The notes beneath the pieces are model-generated. The model saw only the letters and a list, made by a program, of their open reading frames with translations. It did not search any database and had not been told where the DNA came from. Below are positions 48,638-59,096 of a stretch of 64,000 nt of DNA, piece by piece. Made by a program: the position numbers and the translations under genes. Source of the stretch: Staphylococcus warneri (lineage in GTDB: Bacteria > Bacillota > Bacilli > Staphylococcales > Staphylococcaceae). Location: positions 1,240,001 through 1,304,000 of the forward strand of contig NZ_LR134269.1 of assembly GCF_900636385.1 (NCBI RefSeq), given 5' to 3'. Position 1 is the first letter of the stretch. Each line of letters starts with the position of its first letter.

Positions 48638-48690
48638 AGAGTACCTAACTTCTTTCTTTGAAAGAAGAAGGTGCTCTAACATTTAATTTT
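48638..48690 (+). terminator. Long hairpin upstream of hepS
   Basis: AGAGTACCT (48638-48646) pairs with AGGTGCTCT (48669-48677, one T-G wobble) and encloses TTCTTTC / GAAAGAA; a T-rich tail with TTTTTT starts about nine bases later. A second terminator after hup or a leader hairpin of the hepS operon. Confidence 0.5.
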
Positions 48691-48739
48691 TTGATATATA
48701 ATGTTAATATAAATAGTGATAATATCGTGAGGTGTGAAC

Positions 48740-49312
48740 ATGGAAACTACTGTCAGCAAATTAAATATAGATATCAAACAAAGGCTTAAGGGTATTACTG
48801 ATTATGAATCAATCCAAATCAACGAGAAGTTGGGGGAATTATTGGATTCATATGATTTACCGGAAAAAGCTAAGTTAGCTTGCCTCACAATTGACACTTC
48901 AATGAAACATTTAGATGATATATCTAACAGTGGATTATCAAAACATTCAATTTTAGTTGGTGATCTACTTAGTGCACATTTTTATACTATTCTAGCTGAA
49001 ATCAATGATCCAACATATCAGCTTGCAATGAGTAAAGCTATTGTTGAAGTTAGTGAGTTGAAATCATCTCTTCATCAACATGTTTTAACTGATGATGAAG
49101 CTAGTAACGCCATATTTAAAGTTGAAACATTATTCCCATATATTACGCTGTCACATTTTTGCGATGAAGAAAATGCTAATCGTATATATGAATTTTTATA
49201 TGACGATGTACATGATTACTATCCGTCATATTTAAAAAACTATAACAAAGAACGTATTGACCATATAATGCAAGACATCAAACAAACGCTAGATAAAAGA
49301 AGAGGTAATTAA
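48740..49312 (+). CDS. hepS: Heptaprenyl diphosphate synthase component I
   Basis: A 190-residue helical small subunit of the heterodimeric heptaprenyl diphosphate synthase, which makes the side chain of menaquinone-7. It lacks catalytic aspartate motifs, as expected of component I; the segment [29 protein letters not shown] is typical. ATG 48740 follows GAGGTG; GTG 48734 is too near. Gene order hepS-menG-hepT-ndk equals Bacillus (gerCA-gerCB-gerCC-ndk), which is the main support for the low-conservation gene. Confidence 0.88.
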   Translation: METTVSKLNIDIKQRLKGITDYESIQINEKLGELLDSYDLPEKAKLACLTIDTSMKHLDDISNSGLSKHSILVGDLLSAHFYTILAEINDPTYQLAMSKAIVEVSELKSSLHQHVLTDDEASNAIFKVETLFPYITLSHFCDEENANRIYEFLYDDVHDYYPSYLKNYNKERIDHIMQDIKQTLDKRRGN

Positions 49313-49313
49313 G

Positions 49314-50021
49314 ATGGCTGAAAATAACGCTAAAAAAGAGCAAGTTCATACAGTATTCCAAAATATTTCAAAAAAATACGATAGATTAAATAACATCATT
49401 AGCTTCGAACAACACAAAGTTTGGAGAAAACGTGTTATGAAAGAAATGTCAGTTAAGAAAGGTAGTACAGCTTTAGATGTATGTTGTGGTACTGCCGATT
49501 GGACAATCGCATTAAGTAAAGCAGTTGGCCCTCAAGGAGAGGTGACTGGACTAGATTTCAGTGAAAACATGCTAGAAGTTGGGAAAGAAAAGACAGCTCA
49601 CATGGACAACATTCATTTAGTCCATGGTGATGCAATGAATTTACCTTTCGATGATGCGTCATTTGATTATGTAACAATTGGGTTTGGTTTGAGAAATGTA
49701 CCTGACTACTTAGGTGCACTAAAAGAGATGGAACGTGTGCTTAAACCAGGTGGTATGATTGTCTGTCTAGAGACTAGCCAACCAACATTACCAGTATTCA
49801 AACAAGTTTATCGTTTATATTTCAAATTCGTAATGCCTATATTTGGTAAGTTATTCGCAAAATCTAAAGAAGAATACGAATGGTTACAACAATCAACCTT
49901 TGACTTCCCAGGTAAAGAAAAATTAAAACGACTATTTGAACAAGCAGGATTTAGTAATATTAAAGTACGTAGCTTCACAGGTGGCGTTGCTGCAATGCAC
50001 CTTGGCTATAAACAAAAATGA
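49314..50021 (+). CDS. menG: Demethylmenaquinone methyltransferase
   Basis: A 235-residue class I SAM-dependent methyltransferase (UbiE/MenG) for the last step of menaquinone synthesis. The SAM motifs are [15 protein letters not shown] (I), [12 protein letters not shown] (II) and [19 protein letters not shown] (III-IV), followed by [18 protein letters not shown]; the C-terminus ends [13 protein letters not shown]. Start ATG 49314 is 1 base after the hepS stop with GAAGAGG upstream. The stop overlaps the open frame of hepT's leader; hepT itself begins 20 bases later. Confidence 0.95.
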   Translation: MAENNAKKEQVHTVFQNISKKYDRLNNIISFEQHKVWRKRVMKEMSVKKGSTALDVCCGTADWTIALSKAVGPQGEVTGLDFSENMLEVGKEKTAHMDNIHLVHGDAMNLPFDDASFDYVTIGFGLRNVPDYLGALKEMERVLKPGGMIVCLETSQPTLPVFKQVYRLYFKFVMPIFGKLFAKSKEEYEWLQQSTFDFPGKEKLKRLFEQAGFSNIKVRSFTGGVAAMHLGYKQK

Positions 50022-50041
50022 TCAGACCAAAGGTGATTAAC

Positions 50042-51001
50042 GTGGCAAAGTTAAACATGAACAATGAAATAAAAAAAGTTGAAAAGCGTCTTGAACAAGC
50101 TATCCATAGTCAAGATAAGGTACTTGAAGAGGCTGCTTTTCATTTACTATCTTCAGGGGGAAAGCGTGTAAGACCAGCTTTTGTTATCCTTAGTAGCCAA
50201 TTCGGTAAAGAAGAAGGCGTTTCTGAAGATACTTACAAAGTAGCCGTCGCATTAGAACTTATTCATATGGCAACATTAGTTCATGATGATGTCATAGATA
50301 AAAGTGATAAACGTAGAGGCCGTTTAACTATATCTAAAAAATGGGATCAAACTACAGCTATTATTACAGGCAATTTTTTACTAGCATTAGGTCTACAACA
50401 TTTATCGGAAATTAAAGATAAACGTGTTCATGAAATATTATCAGAATCTATTGTAGATGTCTGTCGAGGAGAGCTATTCCAATTTCAAGATCAATTCAAT
50501 AGCCAACAAACGATGACCAACTATTTACGACGAATCAATCGTAAAACTGCACTCTTAATTCAACTTGCTACCGAGGTTGGTGCAATTACAGCTGGCTCGG
50601 ATATTAAAACAGTACGCAAGTTAAAAATGATTGGCCATTACATCGGTATGAGTTTCCAAATAGTTGATGATATTCTTGACTTCACAAGTACTGAAAAGAA
50701 ACTAGGTAAACCTGTAGGTAGTGACCTAATGAACGGGCATATTACTTTACCAGTGCTACTTGAAATGAAAGATGATTCAACATTTAAGCAAATGATTGAA
50801 GATCTAAACCCAAATAGTGATAAAGAACAATTTGAAGCATGTATCAACATCATTCGTCAATCAAATAATATTCAAGTTTCAAAAGATATTAGCGAAAAAT
50901 ATTTAGATAAAGCACTAAATTTAATTGATGAATTAGAAGATAATCAAGCACGTAACTTGTTTAAAAAGTTAATTAAAAAAATGGGCTCTCGGAATGTGTA
51001 G
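50042..51001 (+). CDS. hepT: Heptaprenyl diphosphate synthase component II
   Basis: The catalytic 319-residue subunit of heptaprenyl diphosphate synthase. Both aspartate-rich motifs are intact: LVHDDVIDKSDKRRG (DDxxD) and QIVDDILDF; SSGGKRVRPAFV is the substrate motif. The short DDxxD spacing distinguishes this long-chain enzyme from IspA (6728). GTG 50042 has AAAGGTGATT upstream and begins MAKLNMNNEIKKVEKRL. It needs HepS for chain length. Confidence 0.93.
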   Translation: MAKLNMNNEIKKVEKRLEQAIHSQDKVLEEAAFHLLSSGGKRVRPAFVILSSQFGKEEGVSEDTYKVAVALELIHMATLVHDDVIDKSDKRRGRLTISKKWDQTTAIITGNFLLALGLQHLSEIKDKRVHEILSESIVDVCRGELFQFQDQFNSQQTMTNYLRRINRKTALLIQLATEVGAITAGSDIKTVRKLKMIGHYIGMSFQIVDDILDFTSTEKKLGKPVGSDLMNGHITLPVLLEMKDDSTFKQMIEDLNPNSDKEQFEACINIIRQSNNIQVSKDISEKYLDKALNLIDELEDNQARNLFKKLIKKMGSRNV

Positions 51002-51134
51002 AGAATGTAAATCGACTTGAAAGCGCTTTAAATAATTGGTATGATAATAATTAGCTAGGTTATTAATAGCCGGACAAGTCAAATTATACATACACTAGAA
51101 ACTTGTTACATTAAATTACAGGGGGACTACGCAA

Positions 51135-51584
51135 GTGGAACGTACATTTTTAATGATTAAACCAGATGCAGTACAAAGAAATTTAATTGGAGAAATTATT
51201 TCTCGAATTGAAAACAAAGGATTAAAACTTGTAGGCGGTAAGTTAATGCAAGTACCACAAGAATTAGCAGAAAAACATTATGGTGAGCATGAAGGAAAAC
51301 CTTTCTACAATAATTTAATCTCTTTCATTACTTCAGCACCAGTTTTTGCAATGGTTGTTGAAGGTGAAGATGCTGTTGCAGTATCTCGTCATATTATCGG
51401 AAGTACAAACCCATCTGAGGCTGCTCCTGGTTCAATTAGAGGAGATTTAGGTTTAACAGTTGGTAGAAATATCATCCACGGTTCTGACTCTGTTGAATCA
51501 GCAGAAAGAGAAATTAACTTATGGTTCAAAGAAGAAGAAATCAGTAGTTACGAATCTCCTAGAGACGCTTGGTTATACGAATAA
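51135..51584 (+). CDS. ndk: Nucleoside diphosphate kinase
   Basis: A 149-residue kinase interconverting NTPs and NDPs through a phospho-histidine. H115 is in [18 protein letters not shown], the diagnostic motif; the start is [16 protein letters not shown]. Start GTG 51135 has GGGGGA upstream. A cre-like sequence at 51017-51032 with one mismatch lies upstream but overlaps no evident promoter. A strong terminator separates ndk from aroC. Confidence 0.96.
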   Translation: MERTFLMIKPDAVQRNLIGEIISRIENKGLKLVGGKLMQVPQELAEKHYGEHEGKPFYNNLISFITSAPVFAMVVEGEDAVAVSRHIIGSTNPSEAAPGSIRGDLGLTVGRNIIHGSDSVESAEREINLWFKEEEISSYESPRDAWLYE

Positions 51585-51617
51585 TATTAAACATAAAACG
51601 TTATTCATTTTATCCAG

Positions 51618-51648
51618 AGTGATGTGTCCATGACACATCACTTTTTTA
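51618..51648 (+). terminator. Intrinsic terminator after ndk
   Basis: AGTGATGTGTC (51618-51628) with GACACATCACT (51632-51642), 3-base loop and six Ts. The 190 bases that follow before aroC are very AT-rich and should hold the aroC promoter; I see no gene there. Confidence 0.9.
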
Positions 51649-51843
51649 TTTTCTTTGAGATTATTATCTCAATTACAAGAATTATCAAATTTATATACTA
51701 AATCATAATTATGAGAAGTTCATTTTTTTAAAATCAATAAATATAGTGATCACTTGCTAAACTTATATTGATTTATTGATTATGATATGATTAAACCAAT
51801 ATAATAATTTATAAAAGAACTCAAGGGAAAGGAGTGTGCTTTG

Positions 51844-53010
51844 ATGAGATATTTAACCTCTGGTGAATCACATGGCCCACAACTAACAGTAATTATTGAA
51901 GGTGTACCAGCTAATTTGGAAATTAAAGCTGAAGATATTAATAAAGAGATGTTTAAGAGACAAGGTGGCTACGGTAGAGGACGTCGTATGCAGATTGAAA
52001 AAGATGCTATTGAAATTGTTTCTGGTGTAAGAAATGGTTATACCTTAGGTAGTCCTATCACACTTGTCGTTACAAACGATGACTTTACACATTGGAGAAA
52101 TATTATGGGTGTTGAGCCAATAAGCGATGAAGAAAGAGAAAATATGAAACGTACAATTACTAAACCTAGACCAGGTCATGCAGACCTTATTGGTGGTATG
52201 AAGTACAACCATCGTGATCTTCGTAATGTTTTAGAACGTTCATCAGCTAGAGAAACAGCTGCTCGTGTAGCTGTTGGCGCTGTGTCTAAAATTTTATTAG
52301 ACCAATTAGATATCCATATCTATAGTCGTGTAGTAGAAATTGGTGGTATCAAAGACGAAGGTTTATATGATGTTGATACATTTAAATCTAATGTAGATAA
52401 AAACGACGTTCGAGTTATTAACGAAGATATCGCTCAACAAATGAGAGATAAAATAGATCAAGCTAAAAAAGATGGCGACTCAATTGGTGGCGTCGTTCAA
52501 GTTATGGCTGAAAACATGCCTGTAGGTATAGGTAGTTATGTCCATTACGATAGAAAATTAGATGGCCGTATTGCTCAAGGTGTTGTAAGTATCAATGCGT
52601 TTAAAGGTGTGAGTTTCGGTGAAGGTTTTAAAGCAGCTGAGAAACCTGGTAGTGAAATTCAAGATGAAATCATGTATAACGAAACACAAGGATACTACAG
52701 AGCATCAAATCATTTAGGTGGTTTTGAAGGTGGTATGTCTAATGGGATGCCAATTATTGTTAATGGTGTAATGAAACCAATACCAACTTTATATAAACCT
52801 TTAAACTCTGTAGATATCAATACTAAAGAAGATTTCAAAGCGACTATTGAAAGATCTGATAGTTGTGCTGTGCCAGCAGCAAGTGTTGTTTGTGAACATG
52901 TCGTTGCATTCGAACTTGCTAAAGCCCTACTAGAAGAATTTCAAGCCAATCATATCGACCAACTTAAAGCACAAATAACAGAACGCAGACAATTAAATAT
53001 CGAATTCTAA
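51844..53010 (+). CDS. aroC: Chorismate synthase
   Basis: A 388-residue FMN-dependent lyase converting EPSP to chorismate. The signatures are [20 protein letters not shown] at the N-terminus, [26 protein letters not shown] and the [22 protein letters not shown]-terminal motif. AAGGAG eight bases before ATG 51844 fixes the start over TTG 51841. First of the aroC-aroB-aroA cluster, which supplies aromatic amino acids, folate and menaquinone. Confidence 0.96.
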   Translation: MRYLTSGESHGPQLTVIIEGVPANLEIKAEDINKEMFKRQGGYGRGRRMQIEKDAIEIVSGVRNGYTLGSPITLVVTNDDFTHWRNIMGVEPISDEERENMKRTITKPRPGHADLIGGMKYNHRDLRNVLERSSARETAARVAVGAVSKILLDQLDIHIYSRVVEIGGIKDEGLYDVDTFKSNVDKNDVRVINEDIAQQMRDKIDQAKKDGDSIGGVVQVMAENMPVGIGSYVHYDRKLDGRIAQGVVSINAFKGVSFGEGFKAAEKPGSEIQDEIMYNETQGYYRASNHLGGFEGGMSNGMPIIVNGVMKPIPTLYKPLNSVDINTKEDFKATIERSDSCAVPAASVVCEHVVAFELAKALLEEFQANHIDQLKAQITERRQLNIEF

Positions 53011-53034
53011 TTCGTATAATTCAGGTGATTAAAT

Positions 53035-54099
53035 ATGAAGTTAAACACAACATACGCTAACAATAACTATCCTATCATTGTAGAACATGGCGCGATCAAT
53101 CAATTAAATGATATCAACAAATCATATGATCAATCATTTTTTATCATCGATGATACTGTTTATCATTTATTTAAGGACAAATTAGACCAATTAATCCAAA
53201 CTAATCATGCTACTAAAATAATCATACCATCGGGTGAACAAACAAAGACATTTGCACATTTCCATGACATCATTGAATCCATACTCAGTTATCAAATTAC
53301 ACGTAACACGTCAATTGTAGCTATTGGTGGTGGTGCAACAGGAGATTTTGCTGGATTCGTTGCATCAAGTTTATTAAGAGGCGTTGCATTTATACAAGTA
53401 CCGACGACCATTTTAGCTCACGATTCAAGTATCGGAGGTAAAGTAGGTATTAATTCGCAACATGGTAAAAATCTGATAGGTGCCTTTTATCGTCCTAGTG
53501 CCGTTTTATATGATTTAGACTTTTTATCAACGTTGCCTTATAGTGAAGTACTTAGTGGTTATGCGGAAGTTTATAAACATGCTTTGCTCAATGGTGAAGC
53601 AGATACTAGACAAATAGAACAGCATTTTTCAAATAAAGACGCTTTAGCCTCATTAAATGATATGGAAATATATATTTATAAAGGAATTGAAACGAAACTC
53701 AATATTGTAATTAATGATGAAAAAGAGCAAGGTGTTCGTAAATTTTTAAATTTAGGACATACCTTCGGACATGCTATTGAGTATAAATATAAAATACCAC
53801 ATGGGCATGCAGTAATGATTGGTATTGTATATCAGTTTATTGTAGCGAATCACTTATTAAAAACAAACTACGATATTAATCATTACTTAAATTATTTAGA
53901 TGCTTTAGCATATCCAATCCATATCATTAAAGAACTTGATTTCGATGACATTTATCAATTTATGCTTTTAGATAAAAAGAACAATCATGATGGCATTCAG
54001 ATGGTATTATTAAAATCTTTAGGTAATGCAGTCGTTCAACACGTTGATCAATCTACACATCTAGCTGCATTTAAAGAACTTCAATCAAAAATTAAGTAG
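53035..54099 (+). CDS. aroB: 3-dehydroquinate synthase
   Basis: A 354-residue NAD- and metal-dependent enzyme for the second shikimate step. The NAD motif is [16 protein letters not shown], the metal-binding set is in [22 protein letters not shown] and HGHAVMIGI, with the phosphate contact [14 protein letters not shown] 53035 follows CAGGTGATT by a short spacer. It lies 24 bases after aroC and 11 bases before aroA, consistent with one operon. Confidence 0.95.
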   Translation: MKLNTTYANNNYPIIVEHGAINQLNDINKSYDQSFFIIDDTVYHLFKDKLDQLIQTNHATKIIIPSGEQTKTFAHFHDIIESILSYQITRNTSIVAIGGGATGDFAGFVASSLLRGVAFIQVPTTILAHDSSIGGKVGINSQHGKNLIGAFYRPSAVLYDLDFLSTLPYSEVLSGYAEVYKHALLNGEADTRQIEQHFSNKDALASLNDMEIYIYKGIETKLNIVINDEKEQGVRKFLNLGHTFGHAIEYKYKIPHGHAVMIGIVYQFIVANHLLKTNYDINHYLNYLDALAYPIHIIKELDFDDIYQFMLLDKKNNHDGIQMVLLKSLGNAVVQHVDQSTHLAAFKELQSKIK

Positions 54100-54110
54100 G
54101 TGAATAAATG

Positions 54111-55412
54111 ATGTCGACTGCAGAAACAATTCAAATTAATGGTCCTTTGCAAGGCGAAATAGAAGTCCCAGGGGATAAATCAATGACACATCGAGCGATT
54201 ATGCTCGCTTCATTAGCCACAGGACAAACACAAATATACAAACCTTTACTTGGTGAAGATTGTAAACGAACAATGAATATTTTTAGACTTTTAGGTGTTT
54301 CAATTACCGAAGAAGAAGATAGATTAATTGTCGATTCACCTGGCTACCAACATTTTAAAACACCTCACCAAGTGCTCTATACAGGTAATTCAGGAACTAC
54401 CACACGCTTATTAGCTGGTCTACTAAGCGGCATTGGTATTGAAAGTGTACTATCTGGTGATGTGTCTATTGGTAAAAGGCCTATGGATAGAGTGCTTAAT
54501 CCTTTATTACAAATGAATGCAAATATTTGTGGTGTAGAGGGTAACTATACGCCACTCATTATTAAGCCTTCCGAAATCAAAGGAATGACTTATACAATGG
54601 AAGTAGCAAGCGCTCAAGTAAAAAGTGCTATTTTATTTGCAAGCATTTTTTCAAAGGAATCCTCGAGTATTACTGAAATTGATGTGAGTCGTAACCATAC
54701 TGAAACGATGTTTAATCATTTTAATATCCCTATTACTGTAAATGGTAAAACGATTATCACAGAGCCTTTAGCAGTACAAGATATAAAACCACATGACTTC
54801 CATGTACCTGGAGATATTTCTTCAGCAGCCTTTTTCATCGTTGCAGCCTTAATAACTCCTGGAAGTGATGTTACAATTCATAATGTTGGCATTAACCCAA
54901 CACGTTCCGGTATCATAGATATCGTTCAACAAATGGGTGGTCGTATTGAGTTAACTAATGTAACTGAAGAAGCTGAACCAACAGCGTCTATTAGAGTTCA
55001 ATACACACCTAATTTAAAGCCAATACAAATTCATGGAGAACTAGTACCAAGAGCCATAGATGAATTACCAGTGATTGCATTATTATGTACACAAGCATCA
55101 GGTACAAGCGTTATTAAAGATGCTGAAGAGTTGAAGGTTAAAGAAACGAATCGTATCGATACAACAGCAGACATGCTAAATCAATTAGGTTTCGAATTAC
55201 AACCTACAAATGATGGACTTATTATTCATCCGTCGGAATTTAAAACAAGTGTGACTGTAGATAGTCAAACTGATCATCGTATTGGTATGATGTTAGCTAT
55301 TTCATCTTTATTAAGTTCTGAACCTTTAACGATTGAACAATTTGATGCAGTCAATGTTTCATTTCCAGGCTTCTTACCAAAACTAAAGCTTTTAGAAAAT
55401 GAGGGAAAATAG
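54111..55412 (+). CDS. aroA: EPSP synthase (3-phosphoshikimate 1-carboxyvinyltransferase)
   Basis: A 433-residue shikimate enzyme adding the enolpyruvyl moiety of PEP. The two-domain fold shows in [33 protein letters not shown], the [10 protein letters not shown] region, [14 protein letters not shown] and [15 protein letters not shown], with [13 protein letters not shown] near the C-terminus. The [10 protein letters not shown] form marks the class II, low-glyphosate-sensitivity type common in Gram-positives. AGGTGA eight bases upstream favours ATG 54111 over 54108. TPR protein follows after 2 bases. Confidence 0.95.
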   Translation: MSTAETIQINGPLQGEIEVPGDKSMTHRAIMLASLATGQTQIYKPLLGEDCKRTMNIFRLLGVSITEEEDRLIVDSPGYQHFKTPHQVLYTGNSGTTTRLLAGLLSGIGIESVLSGDVSIGKRPMDRVLNPLLQMNANICGVEGNYTPLIIKPSEIKGMTYTMEVASAQVKSAILFASIFSKESSSITEIDVSRNHTETMFNHFNIPITVNGKTIITEPLAVQDIKPHDFHVPGDISSAAFFIVAALITPGSDVTIHNVGINPTRSGIIDIVQQMGGRIELTNVTEEAEPTASIRVQYTPNLKPIQIHGELVPRAIDELPVIALLCTQASGTSVIKDAEELKVKETNRIDTTADMLNQLGFELQPTNDGLIIHPSEFKTSVTVDSQTDHRIGMMLAISSLLSSEPLTIEQFDAVNVSFPGFLPKLKLLENEGK

Positions 55413-55414
55413 TA

Positions 55415-56659
55415 ATGGAAGATATCTACAAATTAATAGACGATATCAATTTACAAAAACTAACAAATTTAGATACACGTGTGAATGAAGTGCTTAGTTC
55501 TAATAACGATGACGCATTATTCATATTAGGTGAAACGCTATATAATTTTGGCTTAACACCTCAAGGTTTAGAAGTTTTCAGAACGTTATACCATAGATAT
55601 CCTGATGAAAGTGAATTACTCATTTACTTTATTGAAGGATTAATGTCAGAGAATCAAACTGATGAAGCGTTAGAATATTTAAGTCAAGTTGAAGCATCTA
55701 CTGAAAAACTAATGCTTGAAGCCGACTTATATCAACAAATAAACATGCTTGAAGTCGCAATCGATAAGATACAAGCAGCCATTCAGCTAGAACCAAACGA
55801 TCCTATTTTACACTTTGCATTAGCAGAATTACTTTATTTTGATGGACAATATCTGCGTGCAACTACTGAATATGAGACTGTACTTGAAACAGGTGAATAT
55901 GAAGTGAATGGTATCAATCTGTTCTCGAGACAAGCAGATTGTAGTTTACAAAGTGGGAACTATAGCGATGCGATTCGTTTATATGATGAAATTAATGAAA
56001 CTGAGATGAATTCAGAAGATTATTTCAAAAAAGCAATTGCATATGAAAAAAATGATATAACGCAAGAAGCCATTAAGATTATGAAGTCATTATTATCTAA
56101 AGATCCTGACTTCTTACAGGGGTACTTCTACTTACAATCTTTATACGAAAACGAGAAAAATTATCCTGATGCCATTGAAATTGGTAAAGAGGGATTAAGA
56201 CTTAGTCAATTTTATAAAGAACTAATGGTATCAACTGGTAGTTTAGAAATAGAACATGGCGATGCTAATGAAGGTGTTACTTTATTAAAACAAGCATTAG
56301 AAGTAGACAATGCTTATCATGAACCATTACTTATTTTAAGTGATTTATATAGAAGTGAAGAGGACTACGAAGCTATAATTGAATTATTAACTTATGTAGA
56401 TGAAGAAGACCTAGATCCTGTATTTATGTGGCATTTAGCCTATGCATATGGGCAAGAAGAGAGAGACAAAGAAGCACAACATTTCTTTGAACTGGCTTAT
56501 CCTACACTTAAATCACAATCTGAATTTTTAAGTGACTACTATTTCTATTTATTAGAAATTGGTCAAAAAGATCAAGCTAAATCAATACTAGACCAATTAT
56601 TAGAAATGGATCCAAGTAATGAAACATGGCACGATGAAGCTATGAGATTACAGTCTTAA
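55415..56659 (+). CDS. TPR-repeat protein (YpiA-like)
   Basis: A 414-residue cytoplasmic repeat protein composed almost entirely of helical tetratricopeptide-like repeats; clear units are at about 90-125 (LYQQINMLEVAIDKIQAAIQLEPNDPILHFALAELLYFD), 275-310 and 345-405, ending in LDQLLEMDPSNETWHDEAMRL. No enzyme motif or signal peptide. It lies 2 bases after aroA and is co-transcribed with the aro genes, as ypiA is in Bacillus. Its role is not established; TPR proteins usually bind partner proteins. Confidence 0.85.
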   Translation: MEDIYKLIDDINLQKLTNLDTRVNEVLSSNNDDALFILGETLYNFGLTPQGLEVFRTLYHRYPDESELLIYFIEGLMSENQTDEALEYLSQVEASTEKLMLEADLYQQINMLEVAIDKIQAAIQLEPNDPILHFALAELLYFDGQYLRATTEYETVLETGEYEVNGINLFSRQADCSLQSGNYSDAIRLYDEINETEMNSEDYFKKAIAYEKNDITQEAIKIMKSLLSKDPDFLQGYFYLQSLYENEKNYPDAIEIGKEGLRLSQFYKELMVSTGSLEIEHGDANEGVTLLKQALEVDNAYHEPLLILSDLYRSEEDYEAIIELLTYVDEEDLDPVFMWHLAYAYGQEERDKEAQHFFELAYPTLKSQSEFLSDYYFYLLEIGQKDQAKSILDQLLEMDPSNETWHDEAMRLQS

Positions 56660-56674
56660 AAGGGTGATTAATAA

Positions 56675-57250
56675 ATGAATAACTCCCTAACTAAAATGAA
56701 ACAAAGCTTTATCGAATATCTTTTATTTCATTATGAATTTAAATCTCGAATTTCAGTTTGGGTATTAAATTATTTGAAAGCGAGTCCTAAAAAGCTACAA
56801 TATATCCATTTTGTTGATGAAAGCATCAAACACCATCAAACTTTACAGATTGCAGAAGTAGATTCACATGCTTCTGCAATTCAATTTAATGATAGACATC
56901 AACAACTAGTTAATACGAATGCAATTTTCGAATTGATAGCTAATAACGAATTTTCATTTGATATTCAATTACATTTTTCACCTAAGGAACAACGTGAAAG
57001 CCGCTTAGATGATCTGATACTTGCACAATTAATTCATTCACCGAATTATTCATCTTATGTACAAGATTTATATGCCATTTCGATGAATGAACGTAAACAA
57101 GCAACATTAATCGAGCGCTTGCAAGATAATATTGATTTAAGTCTTCAAATGAAAGAACAAGAACGGTTTTATCAATTAACACAAATTCTGAACGTTCTAA
57201 AGTCTAAACAAATTAAAAACGATAACGGAGACTATAACGATGACAATTAA
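56675..57250 (+). CDS. UPF0302 / YpiB family protein
   Basis: A 191-residue protein of the YpiB family (UPF0302). The N-terminal domain starts KMKQSFIEYLLFHYEFKSRISVWVLNYL and continues LQYIHFVDES; the C-terminal part contains the short IDEAL-type motif (RLDDLILAQLIH, LQDNIDLSLQMKEQERFYQL). Same position as ypiB in Bacillus, downstream of the aro-TPR genes. In B. subtilis this protein interacts with membrane or respiratory components; the role here is not known. GGGTGATT precedes ATG 56675, and the end overlaps the next gene by 11 bases. Confidence 0.85.
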   Translation: MNNSLTKMKQSFIEYLLFHYEFKSRISVWVLNYLKASPKKLQYIHFVDESIKHHQTLQIAEVDSHASAIQFNDRHQQLVNTNAIFELIANNEFSFDIQLHFSPKEQRESRLDDLILAQLIHSPNYSSYVQDLYAISMNERKQATLIERLQDNIDLSLQMKEQERFYQLTQILNVLKSKQIKNDNGDYNDDN

Positions 57251-57836
57251 ACAATATTGGGAAGTTTCATTGTATTATCGTCCATTTTTAATTTTTTTAC
57301 TTATATGCAACGTATTAGGGACAATTTATGGTTACGATTGGTATAGTGGTCAACTCTATATCACTCCTACTTATTTTTTACCATTTGTACCTGATAGTCC
57401 AACCGCTTCATTATTTTTATCAATTGCGATTGGTTTATTATTATTTAATCGATCATCATCGATTATCGAAGCGCTTGCCTTTGTCACACTCGTAAAATAT
57501 GGTGTTTGGGCAGTGATTATGAACATCATCATGTTTATGATTGATGGTGAGATAACTATAAATGGACTCATGCTCTTGTTATCTCATGGAATTATGGCAC
57601 TTCAAGCCTTTTACTTTTATCCTCGTTTTAAAATTACGACAATAGGCTTTATCGTCTCTTTCATTTGGGTGTTAGTGAACGATTATATTGATTACGTAAA
57701 AATGCAATTTCCTTATTATAAGTTTATTGCTTCCCATGTTGTAGAAATTGGAGTATTATCTATTTGTCTAAGTATCATTTCACTAATTTTATATTTATAT
57801 TTAGAACGTATCATTAAAGTTAAATCATTTGATTAA
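57240..57836 (+). CDS. DUF1405 membrane protein (YpjA-like)
   Basis: A 198-residue multi-spanning membrane protein with five or six hydrophobic helices (for example PFLIFLLICNVLGTIYG, SLFLSIAIGLLLF, AVIMNIIMFMI, LSICLSIISLILYLYL). It begins MTIKQYWEVSLYYRPF, the family N-terminus. ATG 57240 overlaps ypiB. No function is known. It appears to close the aroC-aroB-aroA-TPR-ypiB operon; the downstream gap of 44 bases contains AAAGGAG for the next gene but no terminator. Confidence 0.83.
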   Translation: MTIKQYWEVSLYYRPFLIFLLICNVLGTIYGYDWYSGQLYITPTYFLPFVPDSPTASLFLSIAIGLLLFNRSSSIIEALAFVTLVKYGVWAVIMNIIMFMIDGEITINGLMLLLSHGIMALQAFYFYPRFKITTIGFIVSFIWVLVNDYIDYVKMQFPYYKFIASHVVEIGVLSICLSIISLILYLYLERIIKVKSFD

Positions 57837-57880
57837 AGTGAATTTTTACAGTAGAATATGATTAAAGGAGAGTGAGTTTA

Positions 57881-58576
57881 TTGTCTTTAATATCAATGAT
57901 TATTTATTTTGTAATATTAATGGTCATCCCTATGTGGGCACAACATAAAGTTAAATCTAATTATGAAAAATACTCACAGGTTAGATCCACTAGTGGTAAA
58001 ACTGGTCGTGAAGTAGCTGAAGAGATTTTACATGCAAACGGCATTTACGATGTCGATGTAGTTAAAGGTGATGGCTTCTTAACAGACCACTATGACCCAA
58101 ACAAAAAAGTTGTTTGTTTATCTCCTGCAAACTACGATAGACCTTCTGTTGCTGGTACAGCTATTGCAGCCCACGAATGTGGACACGCAATACAACACCA
58201 ACAAGGTTATGTTTTCTTAAGATTCAGATCAGCATTGGTACCTGTTGCAAACTTAGGTAGTTCACTAAGTTATATGGTTATTATGTTAGGTATCGTGTTA
58301 ACTGCATTAGGCAGTGCATTCGGATCTACTGCATTATGGATTGGTGCAGGTTTAATGTCACTTGCTGTTTTATTCTCAATAGTGACATTACCAGTCGAAT
58401 TCGACGCCAGTTCACGTGCAATGAAACAAATCACAGCATTGAATATCGTAAATGAGAAAGAGTACAAACACGCTAAGAAGGTATTATCAGCTGCAGCAAT
58501 GACATATGTTGCATCTACTGCAGTAGCATTAGCCGAATTAGCTCGTATTATTTTAATCGCTAGATCAAGTGATTAA
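57881..58576 (+). CDS. Neutral zinc metallopeptidase (YugP-like)
   Basis: A 231-residue membrane-associated peptidase of the YugP (Zn_peptidase_2) family. An N-terminal anchor (about 1-20) is followed by the soluble catalytic part; the metal motif is H98-E-C-G-H102 in AAHECGHAIQ, with additional conserved LVPVANLGSSLSYM and two membrane helices (about 132-170). The third ligand position in LPVEFDASSRAMKQI is present. The motif reads HECGH where relatives usually have HEVGH. TTG 57881 is the start, ten bases after AAAGGAG. Physiological substrate unknown. Confidence 0.85.
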   Translation: MSLISMIIYFVILMVIPMWAQHKVKSNYEKYSQVRSTSGKTGREVAEEILHANGIYDVDVVKGDGFLTDHYDPNKKVVCLSPANYDRPSVAGTAIAAHECGHAIQHQQGYVFLRFRSALVPVANLGSSLSYMVIMLGIVLTALGSAFGSTALWIGAGLMSLAVLFSIVTLPVEFDASSRAMKQITALNIVNEKEYKHAKKVLSAAAMTYVASTAVALAELARIILIARSSD

Positions 58577-58605
58577 ATCTATCAGACTTAAATTAAGACA
58601 GACCT

Positions 58606-58647
58606 AATGGTTGATATCGTCCAAATGATGATATCAACCATTTTTTG
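58606..58647 (+). terminator. Intrinsic terminator after the metallopeptidase gene
   Basis: AATGGTTGATATC (58606-58618) with GATATCAACCATT (58630-58642), perfect 13-bp stem, then six Ts. Confidence 0.9.
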
Positions 58648-58743
58648 TTGAAAACAAACACTCACTTTGATTGCACTAAGAATGCATATCACTTTATTTT
58701 GATATATACTATATTAGAAATGCATTCAAAGGAGAGACGTTAA

Positions 58744-59061
58744 TTGAAATCAATGACTCAAATGCAAAAAGAAGTAGATGATTATATTAGTCAATTTAAA
58801 GCAGGTTATTTTTCTCCATTAGCTAATCTTGCTAGACTAACAGAGGAAGTCGGAGAATTGTCTAGAGAAATCAATCATCAATACGGCGAAAAGAAAAAGA
58901 AAGATACAGAAGAAGAGAATACAATTAAAGCAGAATTAGGCGACAATTTATTTGTATTATTATGTATTGCCAATTCTCTAGATATCGATATGACAGAAAG
59001 CTTTAATGAAACAATGGACAAATTTAATACTCGAGATCATGATCGATTCGAAAGAAAATAA
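58744..59061 (+). CDS. MazG-like nucleotide pyrophosphohydrolase (YpjD-like)
   Basis: A 105-residue all-alpha NTP pyrophosphatase of the MazG fold. The metal-binding pattern EExGE is in LARLTEEVGELSREI and the second ExxD pair in IKAELGDNLFVLLCIANSLDIDM, followed by KFNTRD. It is thought to hydrolyse non-canonical nucleotides. Start is TTG 58744 with AAAGGAGAG upstream. In Bacillus ypjD precedes bshA and its partner genes; here bshA follows directly after 35 bases, with no dapB or mgsA between. Confidence 0.87.
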   Translation: MKSMTQMQKEVDDYISQFKAGYFSPLANLARLTEEVGELSREINHQYGEKKKKDTEEENTIKAELGDNLFVLLCIANSLDIDMTESFNETMDKFNTRDHDRFERK

Positions 59062-59096
59062 ATCGTTAAAATTAATAGAGAAAGGATGGGTTATTG

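Noticed and set aside
51017..51032. cre site TTGAAAGCGCTTTAAA upstream of ndk
   Set aside because: One mismatch at a conserved C, and no promoter could be placed in relation to it; kept only as a note in the ndk entry.
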